This document shows, piece after piece, positions 36,344-47,720 of a DNA stretch of 64,000 bases. This DNA comes from Blasia pusilla (Eukaryota; Marchantiophyta; Marchantiopsida; Blasiales). The stretch lies in the NCBI GenBank assembly GCA_050084515.1, contig CM114274.1, positions 11,904,001-11,968,000 on the forward strand, read 5' to 3'. Both the position numbers and the translations under genes were made by a program. Position 1 is the first letter of the stretch, and every line of letters starts with the position of its first letter. A model generated the notes under the pieces. That model saw only the letters and a program-made list of their open reading frames with translations. It ran no database searches and had not been told where the DNA came from.

Positions 36344-36987
36344 TGTCACGTCTTTTAGGATAGATCGGTGAGATCTAATAGAGCGCCTTCGTGAGTAGTG
36401 GAGAACACGCTCAGTAGGTCGCGGATGACCTGTTGAGGCCCCGGGATCCCTAAACCCTAAACCCTAAACTCTTTCGTTTCGGCTCATTTGGAGCCATATT
36501 GAGGAACTTACTATTTTAGGCAAGTACCATTTTGAGTATATGCTCGACTTTCTATTTTTGGTAAGTGGCCCTTGACCTCCTATATCAGGTCAAGAGCCAA
36601 GGAGGTGACTTGGGAGAATAGGTTACCATGGAGAGAGCTTGGGAGAGGGGAGGGGTATACCTCAAGGAGAGAGAGCTTGAGAGCTCATTCTCTCTTTGTT
36701 GAACCTCTTGGCATGAGGCGGCGGAGCTATGGTACCTTGCCTTGTGAGTGTAACCCAAGCCTCTCATTAGGAGAGTGGGTTTGGTTTGACATGAGAGAGA
36801 GTGCACACCTTTGAGAGCTATGGTGTGAGATGGTGGAGAGAGAGAGATTGGATCTTACTTTATTGGAGATATTTTGGTACTTCTTGTCTCGTTGTTTGGA
36901 TGCCATGAGTTAGCATGGGATCATGCGTGTTTGTGTGTGTTCGGTGACAGCGATGTATGTTGTGTAGCGATGTGTATGCGCACGACA
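36344..36987 (+). mobile_element. Solo LTR (LTR1 family) inside element A integrase
   Basis: A 644-bp unit beginning TGTCACGTC and ending GCGCACGACA (TG...CA ends). The four bases ATCA lie on both sides (36,340-36,343 and 36,988-36,991), and removing one ATCA plus the LTR rejoins the integrase sequence to match the equivalent place in element B. It has no internal region, so it is a solo LTR left by LTR-LTR recombination. Near-identical minus-strand copies lie at 54,158-54,799 and, split, at 47,721-50,003. It contains a telomere-like tract not present in the 54-kb copy. Confidence 0.9.
36448..36468. repeat. Interstitial telomere-type repeat (CCCTAAA)3
   Basis: Three perfect CCCTAAA units (plant TTTAGGG on the other strand) inside the solo LTR. 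The 54-kb copy has instead a hairpin, GGGAAACCTG, six bases, CAGGTTTCCC (54,675-54,700), between the same flanks (GAGGC(C/T)CCGGG and TTTCGTTT(C/T)GGCTC-type sequence). Confidence 0.95.
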
Positions 36988-37770
36988 ATCACCGCGCGCA
37001 CCACGTCTAGAGATCATCCTGAGGTGCATGGGTTGGGGGAGGGAATATTATAGACGATGAAGAGAGGGTTACGCAAGTATGGCTTACAACGGGGAGATTT
37101 GAGGGAGTGGGACCTACAATTACCATAGTTGGCTATGGGGTATTGCTTCAATCGTTAGACATCCTTGGCGTCATTTTCACTGTACTTTTTGCCATATGGG
37201 AGGGAGTCAGACTTACATGAATCTATTAGATGTGACATGGCGTAGGTGTTGGACCTTGATAATCCAGATGTTTGGGTGCAAGAATGTTCTTAGAGGGCGG
37301 AGCTTTTTGTAGAGTTATGCCCTTGACATTTAATGAGAACTTAGCTATTGTTCAACATAGGGATAGATTGAAGTATGCGATCATTCATGGAGAGGGTTAT
37401 CACCCAAGGGTTAAGAGGTTCCATCTTGGATATTATGTGTATTTACAGCAAACGACATCCACGACGCTAGATGTCACCGTAGGATGCACAATTTTGCGTG
37501 TGTGTGAGTTGTTACTAACTAGAGTCCTTATGTTGGAGGGATGGGATGGTATGGTTTGGAAGGATCATGAGCGTAGTTGTGCACGCGCCATGTTATCTTT
37601 TAAACATGGATGGGACAGTGGATTGGTAGTGCTACGTGTAGGCTTCAGGTGTATGTTGTATGGATGTGCGAGGGATGCAACCACCATGTTGGTGTGTGAT
37701 GACTGTTCTCGAGGGTGGCATATGTCATGTCTGACATCCCGTCTTGATGTAGTTCCCACGAGATGATGGC
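36988..37770 (+). pseudogene. Ty3/gypsy element A: integrase C-terminal part and PHD remnant
   Basis: Continues the integrase after the solo LTR. The frame 37,272-37,766 contains FHLGYYVYLQQTTSTTLDV (integrase C-terminal strand region) and a PHD-like end: CMLYGCARDATTMLVCDDC followed by SRGWHMSC. The second zinc ligand of the PHD is changed (CMLCG in elements B and C, CMLYG here) and the final W-x-C-x2-C part is broken by a stop after VPTR. Non-functional, but it shows that the PHD finger belongs to the element family and not to a single copy. Confidence 0.75.
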
Positions 37771-37854
37771 TATGTACTAGATATCTATAGGGTAGTAGGT
37801 CATGTCAATGAGAATTGATGTGTGCTATCTGGAGTTAGGAAGGCCCGATTGGCA

Positions 37855-38008
37855 GCTAGGGGGGCGGTTGTGCGGTCCCGATGTACATGCATGAGTTCAT
37901 TTCTTACATGTGTGTGGATCTACCCGTATGTTGGGAAGATCGGTGTTGTGTGGTGTGGATGTGACTAGCGATGTGTATGCACACGACACATGGCATATCG
38001 CCCGCCTT
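37855..38008 (+). repeat. Purine tract and LTR2-type tail of element A
   Basis: After the PHD relic come GCTAGGGGGGCGG (polypurine tract) and then sequence matching the last 125-150 bases of the LTR2 family (GTGTGGATCTACCCGTATG, GGAAGATCGGTGTTGTGTGG), ending GATGTGTATGCACACGACA at 38,008. The U3-like front of the LTR is missing, as in elements B and C. Confidence 0.65.
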
Positions 38009-38009
38009 G

Positions 38010-38900
38010 ACTACTCATGTATTCCTTGGTTCTCACCCTTGACTTAGAGCTTGGCTCAAAGGTCTTCCACCTTGCTTGACTTGCCCTTATTCCTACAAGT
38101 AGCTACACTTGTTATTTGCCTAAGGCTAGTCTCAAGGCACATGCACATCTCGACTAGCGTTAGTCCTGCGATAAGTTCCATTATTTTTCCTATTCTCGCG
38201 AGTCGTGACTAGTTAGGCGTAGTTTCGACTTTGGTAGGACACACCAAGGTCTTTCCTCTTTGGACCCTTGATCATGACTCGCTTCCTAGGTCCTTGCTAT
38301 TGTGAACCCCATAGACTAAGCTCTTCGCGACGCAATTGAACTTGAAGGAAAAGGAGATGCCTCTTATATGGTATCAAAAGATGCGGTTCAAGAATATGAA
38401 TGCGTGATGCCCTTAAGATAGCAAATATGGCATGGATGAAGTAGCAAGGTAAGGTGTTGAAAGAGTAAGATGGAGATGTGAGAAGAATTGACAACTAGAC
38501 ACCAACAAGAAAGAAGAAAAATTGAAATCTTGGTATTAAAGAAACCAGCTCGGCAAGACAAGACCAAACACACATGATATTTGATATCAATACTCATCAA
38601 AAAGAATAATCTATCCTAATGTCCACTATTGCTAAAAATAAAAAACCTATCAATTTCATATAAATGAAGATAATAATTTTTATTTATTGACCTAAAACGA
38701 GTAAATATCAAAGAACGAAACACGTGTCATTTTACTTAAACTCCGCGTGTCGTTATTTCAAACCTTCTGACGGAGAATTTATCGCGGATGACAATTATAG
38801 TATGGATCTCTGGCGACTGTACCAAAACGGAAGACCTTTGTCTGCTCTGTCGCCTGCCTCCCGTGACTTCCGTCCGCCACATGGGAGAATCGATCAGGTG
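38010..38900. other. Gene-free spacer
   Basis: Mixed then AT-rich DNA between element A and the U-box gene leader. Only short frames without domains are seen. Confidence 0.5.
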
Positions 38901-40459
38901 AAACTAGGCGTAAAACTAAGTTACTTTCACGCGACAGCCTTTGCTTCACTCGCCGCCCGACCAAACCGCGGATGAGGAAGGAAACAATCCATGGCCTCCG
39001 GCAGTAAGGGATGCTGCTTGCATTTCCAGTCCGGACTCCGGAGGTGTGGAGGGAGGGAGGGAGGGAGGGGATCTTCGGAGCCTGGGACGACCTCGGCAGT
39101 CCCAGCGGACCGAACCTCGACCCGGTGAATTACCTACCCCCACGAGTCCGTTACTCCTGCGACCAAGGACTCACTCCCAACGCGCTCGAGGCTACTGCCG
39201 AGCCGGGTTGAAGCTAGCTGGCCGAGGCAAAGCAGCAAGCCACGGAGGCGCTTTCCGACCCGAGCCGAGGAGAGAAAAGTAAAGTAAAGAAAAGGAAAGA
39301 AAAGAAAAGGGAAAGGCGAGGTGAGATTACTAAAAACTACTACTACTACTACTACTAATACTGCTCCGACTCCTCCTCCGAGGGGATGGAAGACCGCTTC
39401 GTACAGGACGATGGCAGGAACACGCGCTGGCGGTCGCTGGTGCGAGTTGGGACTTTGGGATGGATGAAGAGGGGGAGGGGGAGAGATGGCCCACTCTAGA
39501 GATTTCGCCGTGTGATCTGATCCGATCCTCGCTCGCTCGGGTCCGCTCGCTGGTTTCCTCGGCGCGGGTGAGTCGCAGCGACGAGCGTCGAGGAGTCTCA
39601 TGACTGCTGGATCTGAGACCAGACAGAGGAAGGGAGGAGGCAGAAAGAGGAAAGGGGAAATTGAACTCTGGAGCGTGGCAGAGCAGAGCAGAGCAGAGCA
39701 GGGCAGAGCAGAGCAAAGCAAAGCAAAGCAATCGGAGTAGGAGTGGTGTTTTTCGAGAATCCCTATCCGGTGATGTGGTCATCCTGTCTGGGTGGGGTTC
39801 GTACTGTAGTTTCATTTCATTCAAGTGTACAATCGGGAAGGTAAGAGCGCTCTGCGTGTAACAAGAGAGGGACGGACGGACGGACGGAGTGGCAGAGTTG
39901 GAGCGGGCAAGGGCGACGAGCTCGGGTACATGTTTTCATCTTGTGCTTGGACGCGGGGGAGGAGTTGCGGATTGCCTTCTGCTTGCGGCGGAACTGTGGG
40001 GATTCGCGCTCAGTTTGATCTCACGTTAGGAGGAGGAGGAGGAAGAGGAGGACGACTCCGGTCTGCTTTGGCAGGCTGGCGGGGTTGTTGGTAGAGGAGG
40101 AGGAGGGGGGGGAGGGCGGAGGAGGACCGTGGGAAGTGTAGACCGGACTGTCGTAGAGTGAGCTCGATCATCCGTTGTGTGCCGACGTTTCCTTCTCCCC
40201 ACTCATTGCTCACATCTGCCCGCCTCATAATACATGTGGATATCCCGGTCTTAGTGTTTCGGGGCTGGCGCGCCACATGAAGAATAACTACATAATCACG
40301 CCTTCTCACCTTTCTGACTTGAGCCGGCTTTCATGGTGTGAGTTAGGTCTGGTGTATGTTCCGTTTGGCATATCTCCCAATGTGCTAAGTTGAAAGGGAG
40401 ACGTTTTGGGATGCAGATTTATTACAGGAAAGTTCACGTAAGAAGGTTGATTGAGGGCC
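38900..40459 (+). promoter_or_regulatory. GC-rich promoter/5' leader of the U-box gene (inferred)
   Basis: CpG-rich DNA with purine runs (GGGAGGGAGGGAGGGAGG near 39,050), a CTACTACTACTAC run near 39,340, AGAGCAGAGCAGAGC near 39,682 and GGACGGACGGACGG near 39,870. Minus-strand frames of 164-195 codons across this stretch are low-complexity antisense and are rejected. A candidate leader intron runs from GGGAAG|GTAAGAG (39,841) to ATTACAG|GAAAG (40,427), leaving a short leader end before the ATG at 40,460. Confidence 0.5.
39841..40427 (+). other. Candidate 5' UTR intron of the U-box gene
   Basis: The donor CGGGAAG|GTAAGAG is a near-perfect plant consensus, and the acceptor TTTATTACAG|GAAAG lies 32 bases before the start codon. 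Length is about 587 bases. No coding exon is proposed upstream. An alternative acceptor is ATGCAG at 40,416. Confidence 0.4.
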
Positions 40460-43400
40460 ATGGATCCTGTCACAATGCTAGCGAATATTGCTCAGCTGAT
40501 CCAGATGGTTGTCATGCTCGGAGATAGAGCAAAGAGTCAGAAAATCAACTGTCAGAACTTGGCTTCGAGAATCAAGGTCTTGAAACCACTGCTTGATGAA
40601 GTTCGTGACACAAAGATTCCACTGAATGGTTCAGCCATTACTTCTCTGGAAGCTTTAGAGGCAGCCATTTTAAAGGCGAGAGGGCTGTTTGAAAAGTGTG
40701 GAGCAAAGAGCAGCAAGCTTTACAAGGTAAGGCATCTGAGTGCGACTGCCCACTGATTAATGATGACGGGGTTGAGGAATTATGTCCGTGATCACGGGGA
40801 GCATCGTTGGAACACGAGGAGGCTTGTTGGTACATGTTGAAAACAGTGAGAGAAATTCGATGATCATTTTGGAGGGAAGCTTCTACGAAGCTGATCTTTG
40901 AGGAAACGGGATTAGTGGTGTGGGCGTGGTGACCCTCTTCCAGGTCCTTAGGTCCTTATCTGCTGGCTCGAATTGACTGGACCCAATGGAATTGCATGTG
41001 TTCTTGGGGGTAGTCTCGATAAATGACTAAGATGGGTGTTGATCTGCCCGCAATTTTATGCAGGTGCTAAGGTGCCAAGTCTTTGTAAACAAGTTCCAAG
41101 ATGTCACGGTGGAGATTGATCGATCTCTGGCATCATTGCCGCTTATGTCCCTTCGAATATCTGATCACATTCGTGCACAGGTCTCTTTCGAGGTTTTCTC
41201 TTTTGCCGAGTTTATTGTTTAAACTATTTGCAGACCTCGAGTTGACGGTCAGTAAGGATCAAGCTGAGTAGGTTTGGGTGGTTTTTATAACGTGCATCGA
41301 ATCACAAAAGTAACTTGTCGATTGTACATTTCCGCAGATTGAGCGATTGACACATGAGCTCAGGCGAACAAGGTATTTGGTTGATGCATCAGATGAACGC
41401 ATTTCACAGGAGATTGAGTCTTTACTGCGAGATCAAAGAGAAGGAAAGAAGGCAAGCTTTGAGACGCTGTGCAAGCTAGCAGATTGGCTGGAGATTGGAT
41501 TAAAGGATCTCATGCTTAAGGAAGTTGCGGCTTTGGAGATGGAGAGAGAAGAGGCCAGGGCCGAGGGTGACAAACTTGAGGAAGAATACATCAACCAGAT
41601 GATGTCGTTATTAGAACTGATGGTGAATGAAATTGGTGAACACAAGGCCGGGGGCCTTCAAATTCCACCTGATTTTCGCTGTCCCCTTTCTTTAGAGCTG
41701 ATGTCTGATCCCGTCATAGTAGCTTCTGGACAAACCTATGAAAGGACATACATACAACAATGGTTAGATCAGGGCCACACGACTTGCCCGAAGACCCGTC
41801 AAACTCTAACACACAAAAATCTTATTCCTAATTATACCGTGAAGGCTTTGATTGCTAACTGGTGTGAGGCCAATAGCGTGCCTCTACCAGAACCTGGAAA
41901 GATTGACATGATGAATACCATTTTGAGACCCGTGAGTCCCCTTATTAGTGCAAAGGCTGAACCTGAGGAGAGAATTGCAGAATCACCCCCAACGCCTGTG
42001 CAACAGCCTATCCTTCAAAATAGTACAGAGCGGAGCATGTCTGGAATTGGCAGTCGTCCTCCAATAAGATTCAGACGCACTTTCCCTCCCAGGTCATTCG
42101 ATGATGGTGATGTCGATAAAGGCAATGGTTTCTACAATAGTGATACTGGAGATGGACATGGTGAGCCTTCTCAACCAGTGGCACGCAGCCCTGACAATCG
42201 TCATATGGATGGAGATAACGGGCCTCGCCGAACCTCCTTGCCAAAAGGAAGGAATGATTTGGACTCCGGCAATGAATCATCATCTCCTCTTCATCACCAT
42301 CGCACAGCTTCAGGTTCGAGCGTGGCATCTAGTGTAGAGGATGGACAGGGATCCACCACACTTCCCGAAAACCCATCAAGTGTTGACCCTCCGCAGCCCA
42401 CAACCGATACTTCTCCCTACACAAGTGATGTATCAGGAGAGATGGAGAGACTGGCTGTTGCCCCACTTTTCTCTGAGGAAGCAGGTTCCCCTTCTCGCCC
42501 ACCAGATAGGCTGGCTGGGCAATGGAGAAGACGAGGTGAAGAGAGAGAACCCAGTATGCCCAAAATTGTACACACTCCTTTGGAAGACACACTCGGGGCA
42601 GATGCAAATGTCCACTTGGTTGTCGATAGGTTAGTGCTGGATTTGCAGTCGGCTAATATTGATGTGCAAAGACAGGCTGCTGCAGAACTGAGGCTTCTTG
42701 CTAAACACAACATGGAAAATCGTATTGTTATTGCAAACTCGGGTGCCATTAAACCACTAGTAGCTTTGCTGAAGTCCACAGATCCGATGACTCAAGAGAA
42801 TTCTGTGACTGCGTTACTGAATCTGTCTATCAATGATAATAACAAGTCTGAAATTGCAGCTGCTGGGGCCATAGATCCATTGGTACATGTTCTCAAAGTG
42901 GGCAACGCACAGGCCATGGAAAATGCAGCAGCTACTCTCTTTAGTCTTTCAGTCATGGATGATAACAAAGTTACAATTGGGGCATCAGGTGCAATTCCCC
43001 CTCTGGTACACCTGCTTATAAATGGGACGCCACGAGGTAAGAAAGATGCGGCAACAGCTTTGTTCAACTTGTCAATTTTCCATGAGAATAAGGCCAGAAT
43101 TGTGCGGGCCGGGGCTATCAGACCTCTTGTAGACCTTATGGCGGATCCTGCTGCGGGAATGGTTGATAAAGCTGTAGCAGTACTGGCCAATCTTGCAACA
43201 ATTCCTGAAGGACGGGTCGCAGTTGGTGAGGAAGGTGGAATCCCAGCACTAGTTGAGGTTGTTGAGGCTGGGTCATCAAGGGGAAAGGAAAATGCTGCAG
43301 CAGCCTTGTTGCAGCTATGTATGAATAGCCACAGGCATAGGGCTCTGGTATTGCAAGAAGGGGCCATTCCTTCTCTTGTTGCCCTATCTCAGTCCGGCAC

Positions 43401-43786
43401 TGCACGTGCCAAAGAGAAGGTAAACCCCTAAGTTGCCTGGCATTATTGTTATTAGACACCACCTGAAGACTTTCAGATTACAGATGTCATTGTTGTGGTG
43501 ATTCACTTCCCTATCTTGTTGAAAATGTTCTGTCTATTGGTGTAGCCAGCACGTTGAATTCTTGGAATAGTGTGGTCTTAAAGGGAGAAATAGGTGGGCA
43601 TTTACCTTCCGGGTAATGAGGCAGTTCTTCTGACTTGGAGGTGGTAGATTTGCTTGAGGATTTTGTCCTTATGATAAAAAACATTTATTTTTGCAGGCCT
43701 CAGCTCTTCTCCGTCATTTCAGAGAGCAACGACATCAGGTTTTAGGTCCTCGAGCTGGTACTGAAAGGATGGTGGGGCAATATTAA
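40460..43786 (+). CDS. U-box/ARM-repeat E3 ubiquitin ligase, PUB4-like
   Basis: A complete four-exon gene: 40,460-40,726, 41,064-41,180, 41,338-43,419 and 43,697-43,786 (TAA), all introns phase 0 with GT...AG ends, giving 851 residues. The ATG lies in GGGCCATGG; a TTG nine bases upstream is not the start. Layout: U-box N-terminal domain, residues 1 to about 200 (helical); U-box about 237-310 (IPPDFRCPLSLELMSDPV, SGQTYERTYIQQWL, LIPNYTVKALI); a long polar linker with Ser/Pro/His; and about seven ARM repeats from about 556 (for example SGAIKPLVALL, AGAIDPLVHVL, EGAIPSLVAL). These dimensions match the Arabidopsis PUB2/3/4 group with its long linker. The U-box binds the E2 and transfers ubiquitin; ARM repeats bind substrates or receptor kinases, with likely roles in signalling. 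It appears intact. Orthology to PUB4 itself is inferred from architecture. Confidence 0.95.
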
Positions 43787-46700
43787 GAGTGTGGATCCAA
43801 TGAATTACTCTTACTGGCGTCGCTACCAGCATTCGATCTGGCGATCCGCTGAAGTCAAGGCTGTCATCTTGTCTCATGTCTGATCAAATATTCTCACCAC
43901 ATGTTTGGCAGCAAAGCACGGAAGATCCCATGCATGCCCACTGCAGATCTGCAGGTCGCTAGGATGAACCAAGCAGAACCAAGGTTACTGTACCAACTGG
44001 ATCCAGGACGTGTCCACCTTGTGAGTTATTTCAGTATGGATCATCATCATCTTGAACTAGTAAGGAATTCCCGTGTTGTACGATGTTCACCCGTGGCAGG
44101 ATTGGTTGTAAAATTCTATGTCCGTACACAAGTCCTTGCTGATGTGATTGAGTATTCTTTCACTGCTCATTCCAGACATCATGATTGTCCTCTGCGCGTC
44201 TGTTTTCTGTTCTTTTATTCTGCAGATGTTTGTGTACGCTAGTGGTAAGACGGTTGCTGAGACCTGTTGTTAACCCTTTTAAAGAGGAGTTCATAGAAAC
44301 TGTGGAAGACATCTTTCACAATTGCCATTATCTCGATCATTTTGTTGGATGGGGTAGTCGTTGTACGTTCCCCACAACATTTGTGGTTAATGATCTGAAA
44401 AAGTTGGGGTCAAGAATTTCGCAAGTGTGGCAACAGTTGTTCCCTGAAGCACGTATTTCTGGATAAAGGGTTCAAGCACTCATTATGGATGTCTTTGCGA
44501 TGAGTTATGTCTTTAAGAGGTACATTATGCGTGGTGCTCCTCTTTGCAATAATCATGGTAATCGATGAGTTTTTGATTGGAACAGTGGAGAGACACATTT
44601 TTCAGATGAAACTCCAACATAGAATATAGTCATGTTTTATGAGGTACATTATGTGTGGTGCTCCTCTTTGCAAGAATCATGGTAATGGATGAGTTTTTGC
44701 TTTGAACAGTGGAGAGAGACATTTTTCAGTGAAAACTCCAATATAGAATATAGTCATGTTTTATGGGGTACTTTTATATTCATTCCCCTGAATTCCATTG
44801 CAATGGTGGTGTAATTATGTATGGCTCTCAAGCAGTTTCATTTCCTTAGGTGGTTCAGTGGTGCATTGCACTTGCAAATTATTGCTTTGGAATGGAGTAA
44901 TGTGGTGTACTGAACAACTTGACGTGAGTTCTAGTTGACATGCTTATCAGTTTTGTTAACACATTCTGTTAGTCCTAAAATGCAGTCTTGACATGTCATA
45001 GCCATCTCATTGGCTTGAGGACGAGATATCACGTTGTGTATATGCTTGGTCTCATGATCATCCAAGAGTAACATTCTTCTCTCCGCGTGCTAGTGAAGAG
45101 CTCAACTGTGGGAGCCATCAGTTAGGGGCTAATGTTGTTGGAGGGGGATAGTGACTCCAGCCTCCAGACTATTCCAGCATTTCAACATGTTCAGAGTGTA
45201 TTATGGAGGTTGGTGTAGTGAGTGCAAGTTTCTGTAGTCGTCATTCCAAAGTTTCTACTGCTTCTGCATCAGAGTTTCATGGATTCTTTCCTAGGAAGGA
45301 TTCTTGATGTATGAGTGCAGCCCTGTCAGGGGGAACAGGAATGTATAGGAACTCCCAAGCTGGGAACCCATGGTGGATTCACATTGATCGAGACTGGCAT
45401 GGACTAAGCACTAATAAAAAATCTGTGTCAAATGGAATGTAAGGTTCAAAAGCATTGTCAGTAACAAGAGTTTGGCAGAAGAAATACCAGGTAGTGCACC
45501 TGTGGTAGATGTACATTCGTCAGGACAAGTTTACACCCAACATTGTGGTGGGACGTATTTGTCAAGTGGAAGTGGATGGTGCAGAAGTAGTTTCATTTGG
45601 ATGTACGGAAGGTTCTGGGGATCTCACGAGGGTGACAGAAAGTTCGGACAGTAGATCAAAAGTGGCCTCATGAAGCCAAATCATCATCCCAATTAGAGGT
45701 AATAGCTCCTCTCTTTGCTGTACTGTTTCCCTTCATCTAAAGAACAAAAGTTGCACCCTAAGAAAGATGCCATGCCTTTCAGGATTTCGACTTTGAATGA
45801 AGGGTGTTTTCAGGTAATCTTCCATGGTTCTGGAAGACTTGCGTCTGTTATCAACTGGAAGACTTGTTACTGTGGGTATTGTTGGGTACCAAATAATTAC
45901 CCACTGTCAGGCTGACTTCTACGATGAAATGTACTTTCCTGAAATACAATGGTCTGCAAATACCACATTTCCAGGCAAAGCAGACAAACATTAGTATTTG
46001 CTTTGAGAAGCTCTCCAAGATACAAGGATATCGTTATATTTCATGCCAGTCTCTTAGTGCTCCCTTAACAACCGCCATCCAGTGTCTACTAGTTACGGCC
46101 TCTACTAAGGGTGACGATCTATGACTGGCATGTATCAGTCTACAACTATTGAATTAGTTGCAGCAAGGATTCCACTATCTTTAAACGCAAGAATTGATCA
46201 TACGCCACCAATTTCGCTCATGTGATCTAGCACTAGCCATTGCGGGTCTCGCTCAAATATTGCACTTCACTGTTGCGGCGATTGTGTCAGTGCATCTTAT
46301 CAAGAGCCTGCTACCAATTTTACTTTGAGTTCAACACATATCGTAGGGATTTCTCAGGGCACACATCAGGGAGAGTACTTAAGATAAGTAGCGTTGACTC
46401 ATAGAAAATTTTATTAAGTGGCAACTGCGATTAACCAAGCTAGTTTCCTCGACTTCGCGCATACAGGCGCCACACTACATTAGCACATATGCTTTTATGA
46501 GCAAGTTATGTGGGTTGTTAGTATAGTGCTTCTACCATTGCATTTAAAATTTGACAGTTAAAATCTTTACGATGCTCATCAAAAAGCATTTTTCTGTGTG
46601 ATTTTGAACTGATTCATGCCCTCTTGTGTGTAGTCGAACTTGCGGGAGTAGTGGAGAAATGAGGTACGTCATCCGTTACTCCTTCTCATGCCTCTAGCTG

Positions 46701-47720
46701 ATTTTTTTCCCGACCATTGTGGGTTATGTACTCAGCCGTTTTTTATGCATGTTTAGTGTAGTGTCCATAATTGCAACATTCTATCTACTGCTAAAGTCGG
46801 AGTGGGTTCTGGTTCTTATCTCCTTTCCCTACTTTTGCACTTTTTCCAACCTGCTTCTTTGCGTCTTATATTCTTTGTGATGGATGATTAGAACAGGTGG
46901 ATATACATTTTTATTGACGCCTCCCTTCCACTTTCTTAGCGATTGTGTCAGCCGTATCAGGGAAAGTTGCTGCAAATTTTTGCAGACTTCAAGTGTGATC
47001 CTACCCAAGCTGATTTCTTACGGCTCTTATGGGAGAGTTGCATACAACCTCATTTTCAGAAGTGTTGGTAGCTACCAGAGTTGAGGATTTCTTCCTTCTA
47101 AACTTCTTGTTCCCCACGATGAAACCTTTCTCCACTTGTTCTAGCATCTTAGTTGTAACTTGTAGATGATTTGTGATTAAGGATAGATTCTTGATACCAT
47201 TCCTAGTACCACTCTCTTCGAGTCGAGCTACTTCACACATGTCGACGCTATATCTTCGTGCCACAGTATCAATATCCATGTCTCATACTTATAGGCCAAT
47301 ATAGGGCTCGAATGTTATTAGTCACGTAAATTGAGAGTACTCAGCGTTTGGGTTAATATACCAAAATCGGAGACAAGCTACAGGCTTGACCTATTCATCG
47401 AAAAGATCTAGGATAGAAAAGTTTACAGCTGTGTCATACCTATTGCACTATTGCACATCGTGCATTTGTTACAGCCCTAGCCTTTTGCTGTCTCCTTTCA
47501 ACCAAAAGCATTCGTGTATCTACATGTAGACACTACAATTCCTTACTTGAGAACTTTGCTATGGTAGCCACATCACTACACTATTAACTATCAGCCAATA
47601 CTTATTCTTGTTGCATTCCGTTCCGGGAGTTGTGCTATGGCAAAGAGTACTACTAGGAGAGTCCAAAATTCTAGTTTACTTTAAAGACAAAGATTACCTT
47701 TGTGAAGGACTCATGCAAGA
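43787..47720. other. Downstream region of the U-box gene, no second gene found
   Basis: The first kilobase probably contains the 3' UTR. Frames at 43,901-44,242 (113 codons) and 44,185-44,466 (93 codons) show no domain. Further on, the minus frame 47,279-47,001 (92 codons from MDIDTVARRYSVD) has protein-like composition but no recognised family. A 124-bp tandem duplication is listed separately. Confidence 0.45.
44517..44768. repeat. 124-bp tandem duplication
   Basis: GAGGTACATTATG starts at 44,517 and again at 44,641, with GGGGTAC at 44,765 starting a third partial unit. The copies share GTGGTGCTCCTCTTTGCAA and GAATATAGTCATGTTTTATG and differ by several point changes. Located shortly after the U-box gene, possibly in its 3' UTR. 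Confidence 0.9.

Noticed and set aside
39134-39824. Minus-strand frames of 164 and 195 codons
   Set aside because: They read through AGAGC, CTACTA and GGGAGG simple repeats of the U-box gene leader; the Cys/Ser/Leu runs are repeat artefacts.
41433-43462. Minus- and alternate-frame ORFs across the U-box gene, including one of 191 codons
   Set aside because: Shadows of the 694-codon exon in other frames.
47001-47279. 92-codon minus frame with protein-like composition
   Set aside because: No family recognised and no neighbouring exons; mentioned only within the spacer entry.
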